Of a stretch of DNA of 5,866 nucleotides, positions 1 to 4,316 are shown one piece after another. The DNA is from Actinomycetes bacterium (GTDB taxonomy: Bacteria > Actinomycetota > Actinomycetes > Actinomycetales > Actinomycetaceae): positions 1 through 5,866 of the forward strand of contig JAEWEQ010000074.1 of NCBI GenBank assembly GCA_023389315.1. Reading direction: 5' to 3'. The stretch's first letter is position 1. Every line of letters starts with the position of its first letter. The notes beneath the pieces are model-generated. The model did no database searches. It was not told the origin of the DNA and saw nothing but the letters and a program-made list of their open reading frames with translations. A program made the position numbers and the translations under genes.

Positions 1-1
1 T

Positions 2-40
2 GCCAGCCCCACCCAGGCCCGCCCTATGATTGAGGTATGA
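2..40 (+). other. Possible 3' tail of an upstream reading frame overlapping guaB3 by 4 nt
   Basis: One frame is open from the window edge and ends at the TGA at 38-40, giving the residues ASPTQARPMIEV. Its stop overlaps the guaB3 start in an ATGA arrangement, which is typical of translationally coupled genes. The other two + frames close at 27-29 and 31-33. Only 12 codons are visible and I recognise nothing in them, so this may be chance. It competes with the leaderless-promoter reading of the same bases, although both could be true. Confidence 0.2.
25..36 (+). promoter_or_regulatory. Candidate -10 box of a leaderless guaB3 promoter
   Basis: TATGAT at 25-30 matches the sigma-70/SigA -10 consensus at five of six positions. 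It ends six bases before the A of the guaB3 ATG at 37, the spacing at which transcription would begin on or next to the start codon. The only Shine-Dalgarno-like bases, GAGG at 32-35, lie one base from the ATG, too close to work. Leaderless mRNAs are common in Actinobacteria. No convincing -35 box is visible, since its expected place is at the window edge. Confidence 0.5.
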
Positions 41-1161
41 GTAACGAAATCGAAATCGGGCGCGGCAAACGCGGCCGCCGAGCCTACACCCTTGACGACG
101 TGGCCCTAGTGCCGTCACGGCGCACCCGTGATCCCGAGGACGTTTCTGTCTCTTGGCAAATTGATGCCTACCACGTTGACATGCCCATCCTGGGTGCCCC
201 CATGGACTCCGCCATGAGCCCAGAGACGGTGATCGCCCTGGGTAAACTCGGCGGCATCGGGGTGCTAGACCTAGAGGGCCTGTGGACCCGCTACCGCGAC
301 CCCAACCCGATCTACGAAGAAATCCATTCCCTGCCCGAAGGGGCCTCCAACCAGCGCCTGCAGGAAATCTACGCCGAGCCCATCAAAGAAGAACTAATCG
401 GCGAACGCCTGCAGCAGATCCGCGACGCCGGGGTAGTGGTCGCCGGGAAACTCTCCCCCCAACGCGCCCGCCGCTACTGGCGCACCGTGGTGGACGCCGG
501 GGTGGACCTATTCGTCATCCGCGGCACCACCGTGTCAGCCGAACACGTATCATCGCGCCAACAACCCTTGAACCTCAAACGCTTCATCTACGAACTGGAC
601 GTACCGGTTATCGTCGGTGGGGTCGCCACCTACACCGCGGCCCTACACTTGATGCGAACCGGGGCTGCCGGTGTGCTGGTCGGCTTCGGCGGGGGAGCGG
701 CCCACTCCACTCGGCAACTGCTGGGCATCCACGCGCCCATGGCCACCGCGGTGGCCGACGTGGCTGCGGCGCGGCGGGACTACCTGGACGAATCAGGTGG
801 CCGCTATGTACACGTCATCGCCGATGGCGGCGTGGGACGCAGCGGCGACCTGTGCAAAGTGATCGGCTGCGGAGCCGACGCCGTGATGCTCGGCGCGGCG
901 CTGGCCCGCGCCCAAGAATCCCCCGGTCGTGGCTGGCACTGGGGGAGCGAAGCCCACCACCCGGAAGTGCCCCGCGGGCACCGCGTGCACGTGGGCACGG
1001 TCGGCAGCTTGGAGCAAATCCTGCTGGGACCGTCCTCGCGCGCCGATGGAACCGTCAACTACGTGGGTTCACTGCGCCGCACCATGGCCACCACCGGCTA
1101 CCTGGAAGTCAAAGACCTCCAGCGCGTCGACATGGTGGTATCCCCCTACGACCCGCACTGA
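37..1161 (+). CDS. guaB3: GuaB3-family IMP dehydrogenase-related protein
   Basis: This 374-residue protein is a cytoplasmic TIM-barrel enzyme of the IMPDH/GMP reductase superfamily. The N-terminal block (residues 5-30, including TLDDVALVPSRRT) matches the opening barrel strand of the family, and 259-286 (HVIADGG and GADAVMLG) forms the nucleotide-phosphate site, with Asp263 at the position of the IMPDH aspartate that binds the ribose. There is no CBS-domain insert, so it is about 110 residues shorter than true GuaB. The catalytic loop reads GGGAAHSTR (218-226): the cysteine of the IMPDH loop GSICTT is replaced by His223. From memory, GuaB3 proteins of Streptomyces and related genera have a similar GGGAAHTTR loop, so this is a family trait and not local damage. 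A cyanobacterial GuaB3 has been reported as a GMP reductase, but the activity of the actinobacterial branch is unsettled. It is therefore unsafe to call this gene IMP dehydrogenase. The start fits the family N-terminus and the promoter just upstream. Confidence 0.93.
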   Translation: MSNEIEIGRGKRGRRAYTLDDVALVPSRRTRDPEDVSVSWQIDAYHVDMPILGAPMDSAMSPETVIALGKLGGIGVLDLEGLWTRYRDPNPIYEEIHSLPEGASNQRLQEIYAEPIKEELIGERLQQIRDAGVVVAGKLSPQRARRYWRTVVDAGVDLFVIRGTTVSAEHVSSRQQPLNLKRFIYELDVPVIVGGVATYTAALHLMRTGAAGVLVGFGGGAAHSTRQLLGIHAPMATAVADVAAARRDYLDESGGRYVHVIADGGVGRSGDLCKVIGCGADAVMLGAALARAQESPGRGWHWGSEAHHPEVPRGHRVHVGTVGSLEQILLGPSSRADGTVNYVGSLRRTMATTGYLEVKDLQRVDMVVSPYDPH

Positions 1162-1185
1162 CCGGCGCACCGACACCGGTGCCGG
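1162..1185 (+). terminator. GC-rich hairpin directly after guaB3, weak terminator candidate
   Basis: The first base after the guaB3 stop begins a GC-rich inverted repeat. Two mutually exclusive folds are possible: GCACCG (1167-1172) with CGGTGC (1177-1182) around a 4-base loop, or CCGGCGC (1162-1168) with GTGCCGG (1179-1185), which has one G-U pair and a 10-base loop. No T-tract follows (the next bases are GGCCGATGAA). It could pause or stabilise the transcript end, but intrinsic termination is not shown. Confidence 0.3.
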
Positions 1186-1226
1186 GCCGATGAAGAATCG
1201 ACATTGCAACTAGGACTAACGGCACC

Positions 1227-1243
1227 CACTGGCGCGCCAAGTG
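1227..1243. promoter_or_regulatory. Operator-like near-perfect palindrome upstream of fumC
   Basis: CACTGGCGCGCCAAGTG is a 17-base inverted repeat. The inner ten bases (1230-1239, TGGCGCGCCA) are a perfect palindrome, and the outer CAC/GTG arms also match if one T is taken as missing on the left. It ends just upstream of the AT-rich stretch where a fumC -10 box would lie, so a bound protein could block or recruit RNA polymerase. The regulator is unknown. Confidence 0.4.
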
Positions 1244-1246
1244 AGA

Positions 1247-1257
1247 GACAATATTAA
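1247..1257 (+). promoter_or_regulatory. Candidate -10 region for fumC
   Basis: The only AT-rich island in this gap is GACAATATTAA. It offers GACAAT (1247-1252, four of six matches to TATAAT) or TATTAA (1252-1257). No good -35 hexamer sits 16-18 bases upstream, where the palindrome at 1227-1243 lies instead. Transcription from here would leave a leader of roughly 45 bases before the fumC ATG. Confidence 0.3.
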
Positions 1258-1264
1258 GTGACCC

Positions 1265-1279
1265 GCGCGCTCGGCGCGC
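1265..1279 (+). other. GCGCGC hairpin in the fumC leader
   Basis: GCGCGC at 1265-1270 and again at 1274-1279 pair around the three bases TCG, giving a very stable six-pair stem. It lies between the candidate -10 and the ribosome binding site, ending 15 bases before AAGGAG. It could stabilise the mRNA 5' end or affect initiation. No role is shown. Confidence 0.4.
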
Positions 1280-1294
1280 ACTGCGAACAGCTGC

Positions 1295-1300
1295 AAGGAG
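1295..1300 (+). promoter_or_regulatory. Ribosome binding site of fumC
   Basis: AAGGAG is a near-ideal Shine-Dalgarno sequence, six bases (TTATTC) ahead of the ATG at 1307. It fixes the fumC start. It contrasts with guaB3, which has no usable site. Confidence 0.85.
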
Positions 1301-1306
1301 TTATTC

Positions 1307-2707
1307 ATGGCTGAGACCGAATACCGCATCGAACATGACACCATGGGTGAGGTGCGCGTACCCAAAGACGCGCTCTACGCCGCCCAAACCCAACGCGCAG
1401 TAGAGAACTTCCCCATCTCCGGACGGGGCCTATCCGACCACCACATCGCCGCCCTCGGGCAGGTCAAGCGAGCTGCCGCGATCGCCAACCGGGAACTCGG
1501 CGTCCTCGACGAAGCCACCTGTGAGGCCATCGTCAAAGCCGCCGAAGAAGTAATCGACGGCAAGCACAACGGCGAGTTCCCCATCGACATCTTCCAAACC
1601 GGGTCGGGAACGTCCTCGAATATGAACACCAACGAGGTGATAAGCACCCTGGCCACCCGCATCAAGGGAGACAAGGTCCACCCCAACGACCACGTAAACG
1701 CCTCCCAGTCCTCCAACGACGTGTTCCCCACGTCCATCCACATCGCCAGCGTGCAGGCAGTAGAAGAAGTACTGTTGCCGGGCCTGGAAAAACTGGCGCA
1801 GTCCCTGGAAGCCAAAGCCGAAGAATTCAAGGACGTAGTGAAGTCCGGGCGTACCCACCTGATGGACGCCACCCCCATCATGCTGGGTCAGGAATTTTCC
1901 GGCTACGCCACCCAAATCCGCTACGGCATTGACCGCGTCAACGCCGCCATGCCGCGCCTTTGCGAACTGCCCCTGGGCGGTACCGCCGTGGGCACCGGCA
2001 TTAACACCCCGGCGGGCTTCTCCCAGCGCGTGATCGAACTGATCTCGGAAAACACCGGCCTGCCGTTCAAGGAGGCCACCAACCACTTCGAAGCCCAAGC
2101 CGCGCAAGACTCCCTGGTGGAAATGTCCGGCGCGCTGCGAACCATCGCGGTGTCCCTGACCAAGATCGCCAACGACCTACGTTGGATGGGTTCGGGCCCG
2201 CGCACCGGCATCGGTGAGCTGGCACTGCCCGACCTGCAGCCGGGCTCCTCCATCATGCCGGGCAAGGTAAACCCGGTGGTGCCGGAAGCAACCGTTATGG
2301 TGGCCGCCCAGGTGATCGGTAACGACGCCGCCATCGCCTTCGCCGGTGCCCAGGGCAACTTCGACCTGCTGGTGATGCTGCCGGTAATGGCTCGCAACCT
2401 GCTGGAGTCCATCAACATTGTGGGCAACATGTGTGGCGTGCTGGCCGAGCGTACCGTCGACGGTTTGGTAGCCAACGTGGAGCGCTGTAAGGAACTGGCC
2501 GAGTCTTCGCCTTCCATCGTGACCCCGCTGAACCGCATCATCGGATACGAAAACGCCGCCAAGATCGCCAAGCACTCGGTTAAGGCCGGCCTGACGGTGC
2601 GTGAAGCCTGCATTGATCTGGGCTTCGTGGAGCGTGGTGAGATCACCGAAGAGCAGCTCGATGAGGCGCTCGACGTGGCTTCCATGACGCATCCGAAAGC
2701 CGACTGA
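1307..2707 (+). CDS. fumC: Class II fumarate hydratase (fumarase)
   Basis: The enzyme reversibly hydrates fumarate to L-malate in the TCA cycle. It is an iron-free, oxygen-stable cytoplasmic homotetramer of the aspartase/fumarase superfamily. At 466 residues it has the usual family length. The superfamily signature GSSIMPGKVN is at 313-322 (bases 2243-2272), and Ser314 matches the catalytic base Ser318 of E. coli FumC. The GRTHLMDATP segment carries His184, matching E. coli His188, and the two share the same four-residue offset. The TGSGTSSNMNTNEV and SSNDVFPTSIH blocks that build the shared active site are also present. The C-terminal small domain is intact (GLTVREACIDLGFVERGEITEEQLDEAL, given here as a landmark only in part: it starts near residue 428). 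A consensus ribosome binding site fixes the start. The gene has its own candidate promoter and terminator, so it is probably monocistronic. Aspartate ammonia-lyase is the main alternative, but the overall match is to fumarase. Confidence 0.97.
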   Translation: MAETEYRIEHDTMGEVRVPKDALYAAQTQRAVENFPISGRGLSDHHIAALGQVKRAAAIANRELGVLDEATCEAIVKAAEEVIDGKHNGEFPIDIFQTGSGTSSNMNTNEVISTLATRIKGDKVHPNDHVNASQSSNDVFPTSIHIASVQAVEEVLLPGLEKLAQSLEAKAEEFKDVVKSGRTHLMDATPIMLGQEFSGYATQIRYGIDRVNAAMPRLCELPLGGTAVGTGINTPAGFSQRVIELISENTGLPFKEATNHFEAQAAQDSLVEMSGALRTIAVSLTKIANDLRWMGSGPRTGIGELALPDLQPGSSIMPGKVNPVVPEATVMVAAQVIGNDAAIAFAGAQGNFDLLVMLPVMARNLLESINIVGNMCGVLAERTVDGLVANVERCKELAESSPSIVTPLNRIIGYENAAKIAKHSVKAGLTVREACIDLGFVERGEITEEQLDEALDVASMTHPKAD

Positions 2708-2712
2708 TTGAG

Positions 2713-2726
2713 TGCCGCTAGCGGCA
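2713..2726. repeat. Perfect 14-base palindrome after fumC
   Basis: TGCCGCTAGCGGCA starts five bases after the fumC stop. As RNA it forms a five-pair stem with a CTAG loop. No T-tract follows, but the main terminator lies 11 bases downstream, so it may act as a leading stem that protects the 3' end. Confidence 0.5.
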
Positions 2727-2737
2727 GTTGATCGTTG

Positions 2738-2774
2738 AAGTGGTGGGCCTGCCAAACGGGGGCCCACCATTTTT
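2738..2774 (+). terminator. Rho-independent terminator of fumC
   Basis: TGGTGGGCC (2741-2749) pairs perfectly with GGCCCACCA (2761-2769) across an 11-base loop, and five Ts follow at 2770-2774. Bases AAG at 2738-2740 can extend the stem into the T-tract. In the opposite direction the hairpin is followed by CTTCAAC and not by a T-run, so it should stop + strand transcription far better than the convergent gene on the other strand. Confidence 0.88.
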
Positions 2775-2791
2775 CACGAGGACGGGTGGCC

Positions 2792-2805
2792 GGGCTTATC
2801 AGCCC
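2792..2805 (-). terminator. Small hairpin downstream of the convergent - strand gene
   Basis: GGGCT (2792-2796) and AGCCC (2801-2805) form a five-pair stem with a four-base loop. Read on the - strand it lies about 35 bases past the stop of the 2841-3752 gene. No T-tract follows, so it is only a weak candidate for ending that transcript. Confidence 0.25.
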
Positions 2806-2840
2806 AATGCAGGCAGTCGGGCAGGGCGTTGGTGAGCGGG

Positions 2841-3752
2841 CTAATCCACCCGGGGGACCCCACCGTCCTCGCCCTCGCGCACTTGCAGAATCGGCATAGC
2901 CGGGGCGCACAGCGCCAACAAAGCGGCGAAAGTGAAAGACCCGGCGGCAGCTAAAGCGGCTTCACTAATGTCCCCCACCATCTGACCGCCGAGTAACTGG
3001 CTACCGGCCAGCTGGCTGCCAACACGTTCAAGGTAACGGGCAGCTACCTGCTCACTGACTTTCGCAGCGCCCTCATAAGCCCAGGCGTCGATTAAGAACA
3101 CTTGGAAACCATCCCCGAACTGGGCAGTTAAGGCCGGGCGATCCAAAACCCAACCGGTGCGGTGATTAAATACGATGGCGAGTTCCTGGTGACCACCCTC
3201 CAAAGTGGCAACGTGAGCACCGCACTGTTCCAGGCCGTCGACTAACTGCTGACCGGTGGCGTTCACCTCCAAAGCGGTGAGGCCGGTGTCTAGAGTGGAC
3301 AGGCCACAGGCCAGGCCCAGCTCCGTGATCACGCCCGCCAAGTGTTGGCTGTTCATCGCCAGGGCCGCCACCAAGTCCGCCGCGGCGCAGCCGGAGTCGG
3401 TGTCAGAAGTGGCAATGGCGGTGCTGGCGCGGTGAGCTCCGGCGGGGAAGCCCCCGCAGTGGGAGGTGTCAACCGCTATTTCGCACACCTTCGCGAAGTC
3501 CGCTGAAACACCGGCCTGGGCGAGTAGGTGCGCGGCGGTGACCGCCACGGTTATGGTTCCGCCAGGTAGGGCGATGCCGCACACCCCGTGGGAACTGCCC
3601 GGGGCGGAGCCGGGGCGACCATCCATGCACACCAGCGGCAGGCCGGCGGCTTTGCGCCAATACTTGGGGTTTTCTAGGGCCTGTTGCAGGCGCGGATCGA
3701 GGGGAGTGGGGGAGACGATGGAACCGGTGGCGACTGGTGGTAGGTAAAGCAC
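2841..3752 (-). CDS. Putative carbonic-anhydrase-like metalloprotein (cadmium/zeta or beta type?)
   Basis: The product has 303 residues. The start is GTG at 3752, behind a strong GGAGGT site, and no other start precedes the conserved-looking core. Possible metal-site motifs are C-M-D-G-R at 42-46, D-T-S-H-C-G at 95-100 and D-S-G-C at 119-122. The Cys-x-Asp-x-Arg pattern is the hallmark of beta-class carbonic anhydrases. The zeta (cadmium) class, structurally similar to it, uses a Cys/His/Cys site. On that reading Cys42, His98 (or Cys99) and Cys122 would bind Zn or Cd, and Asp44/Arg46 would form the catalytic dyad. The protein has eight cysteines and eight histidines. Other striking blocks are EGGHQELAIVFNHR (185-198) and LIDAWAYEGAAK (220-231). 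The end (about 264-290) is very hydrophobic and could be a membrane-contacting helix or a buried core. No signal peptide is seen. The family call rests on motifs recalled by eye; an uncharacterised metalloprotein is the alternative. Bicarbonate supply to carboxylases would be its role if correct. It converges on fumC. Confidence 0.75.
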   Translation of the reverse strand: MLYLPPVATGSIVSPTPLDPRLQQALENPKYWRKAAGLPLVCMDGRPGSAPGSSHGVCGIALPGGTITVAVTAAHLLAQAGVSADFAKVCEIAVDTSHCGGFPAGAHRASTAIATSDTDSGCAAADLVAALAMNSQHLAGVITELGLACGLSTLDTGLTALEVNATGQQLVDGLEQCGAHVATLEGGHQELAIVFNHRTGWVLDRPALTAQFGDGFQVFLIDAWAYEGAAKVSEQVAARYLERVGSQLAGSQLLGGQMVGDISEAALAAAGSFTFAALLALCAPAMPILQVREGEDGGVPRVD

Positions 3753-3756
3753 GCGG

Positions 3757-3762
3757 ACCTCC
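3757..3762 (-). promoter_or_regulatory. Ribosome binding site of the 2841-3752 gene
   Basis: Read on the - strand, GGAGGT is a full consensus Shine-Dalgarno site, four bases ahead of the GTG start at 3752. Spacing is slightly short, but the match is strong enough to decide the start. Confidence 0.75.
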
Positions 3763-3770
3763 GAAAGCTG

Positions 3771-3794
3771 GGGTGACCGGCGGGTGAAGTCACC
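3771..3794. promoter_or_regulatory. Operator-like GGGTGA repeats in the leader of the 2841-3752 gene
   Basis: GGGTGA occurs at 3771-3776 and again at 3782-3787, exactly 11 bases apart, about one helical turn. The second copy also forms an inverted repeat with TCACC at 3790-3794 (GGTGA, AG, TCACC). The element lies just upstream of the ribosome binding site. A weak -10 candidate on the - strand (GATATT at 3796-3801) would place it around the transcription start, a position suited to repression. Confidence 0.35.
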
Positions 3795-3814
3795 GAATAT
3801 CGAGCACTAGGCAT

Positions 3815-3849
3815 CTAACCGTAACACTGTAGTTAGCGGCCTTGCTAAC
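3815..3849. repeat. Three alternating CTAAC / GTTAG / CTAAC arms
   Basis: CTAAC at 3815-3819, GTTAG at 3832-3836 and CTAAC at 3845-3849 mean that the middle arm can pair with either neighbour. The right-hand pairing is better: GTTAGC (3832-3837) with GCTAAC (3844-3849) around six bases. It could be a protein-binding site or a pair of competing RNA stems. It lies 60-100 bases upstream of the - strand start at 3752. Confidence 0.35.
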
Positions 3850-3894
3850 GCTCCCCAAAGGCTTCTTCGTCAGTACCATGAGGGCATTGACAGG

Positions 3895-3920
3895 CGTGCC
3901 CGCTGTTAACACGTGCCCGC
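3895..3920. repeat. Nine-base direct repeats flanking an 8-base palindrome
   Basis: CGTGCCCGC occurs at 3895-3903 and again at 3912-3920. The eight bases between them, TGTTAACA (3904-3911), are a perfect palindrome that exactly fills the space. A third partial copy, CGTGCC, is at 3933-3938, next to the stop of the small membrane protein gene. Such a symmetrical layout in a short intergenic region suggests a binding site, but nothing identifies the protein. Confidence 0.4.
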
Positions 3921-3937
3921 CACTAGCAGGCGCGTGC

Positions 3938-4267
3938 CTACTCCCGACCCGTCGGGGTGCGTCGCGCGGCCTTCCGCGCCAGGCTTGCCAGCGCGGCGCA
4001 AACCACGATGCCAGCGATAATGTTCACCGCTGCCGCTGACCCGAAGTGCGTCAAAGTGGTGATACCGGCAACCGCCAGCCACATGTTGAAACCCATGTGC
4101 AGCAGCGCTACCACCGCCACCAGTGCCCACATCACGGCCGCGGTCTGCTGGTTTTGGCTCTGTCCGCGTCGCGCTTTAGCTTCGGCAAACGCCAGGTAGG
4201 CGCTGGCCCCGGCCACCACTGCGAATAGGAAGCCGAAAACTAACACCAGGATCTGAGTAGCCATCAT
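3938..4267 (-). CDS. Small three-helix membrane protein of unknown function
   Basis: I do not recognise this 109-residue protein. It has three hydrophobic stretches: about 5-29, 43-68 (with tryptophans 47 and 63) and 77-97. Basic residues sit at 31-34 (KARR) and 99-103 (RKAARR). By the positive-inside rule both the first loop and the C-terminus would be cytoplasmic and the N-terminus outside. The first helix could be mistaken for a signal peptide but has no clear cleavage site. Two ATG codons stand side by side (4265-4267 and 4262-4264). The GAAGGA site abuts the first and is three bases from the second, so the second may be the true start and the protein 108 residues. It follows nadE on the same strand after 48 bases, with no promoter that I can see, which suggests co-transcription. 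That does not make it part of NAD synthesis. Confidence 0.8.
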   Translation of the reverse strand: MMATQILVLVFGFLFAVVAGASAYLAFAEAKARRGQSQNQQTAAVMWALVAVVALLHMGFNMWLAVAGITTLTHFGSAAAVNIIAGIVVCAALASLARKAARRTPTGRE

Positions 4268-4273
4268 TCCTTC
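4268..4273 (-). promoter_or_regulatory. Shine-Dalgarno site abutting a double ATG
   Basis: On the - strand GAAGGA runs directly into ATGATG. Spacing is zero to the first ATG and three to the second. Both are short, so the second ATG (4262-4264) is the more likely start. Confidence 0.5.
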
Positions 4274-4288
4274 TATTTCTGTGCGCTA

Positions 4289-4316
4289 GGGGCAGTCTCT
4301 GCGTGCCCCGCGGCAC
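4289..4316 (-). other. Overlapping hairpins between nadE and the membrane protein gene
   Basis: On the - strand the nadE stop codon TAG opens into GTGCC (4312-4316), which pairs with GGCAC (4303-4307) around four bases. The same bases can instead form GGGGCA (4304-4309) with TGCCCC (4289-4294), or a GCAG/CTGC stem around three bases (4292-4302). No T-tract follows any of them. They could be an mRNA processing or pausing element that lowers expression of the downstream gene. Confidence 0.35.

Noticed and set aside
32..35. GAGG as the ribosome binding site of guaB3
   Set aside because: Only one base separates it from the ATG, too close for normal initiation; the -10 box explains these bases better.
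282..1193. 303-residue + strand open frame inside guaB3
   Set aside because: It is an Arg/Pro/Gly-rich shadow of guaB3 in another frame, with no recognisable domain and no start signal.
1230..1239. TGGCGCGCCA as a cloning scar (it contains an AscI site)
   Set aside because: The flanking symmetry (CAC and GTG arms) and native-looking surroundings fit a natural palindrome; there is no vector sequence.
1430..2107. 225-residue - strand open frame over fumC
   Set aside because: Its Gly/Val/His-rich composition is typical of an antisense shadow, and it shows no motif.
1921..2910. 329-residue - strand open frame over fumC
   Set aside because: It lies antisense to a clear fumarase gene and overlaps the terminator and the end of the convergent gene. 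Long antisense frames are expected in GC-rich coding DNA.
3842..4039. 65-residue + strand open frame across the intergenic region
   Set aside because: It begins with TTG and has no ribosome binding site. It runs antisense into the small membrane protein gene, and its composition looks non-coding.
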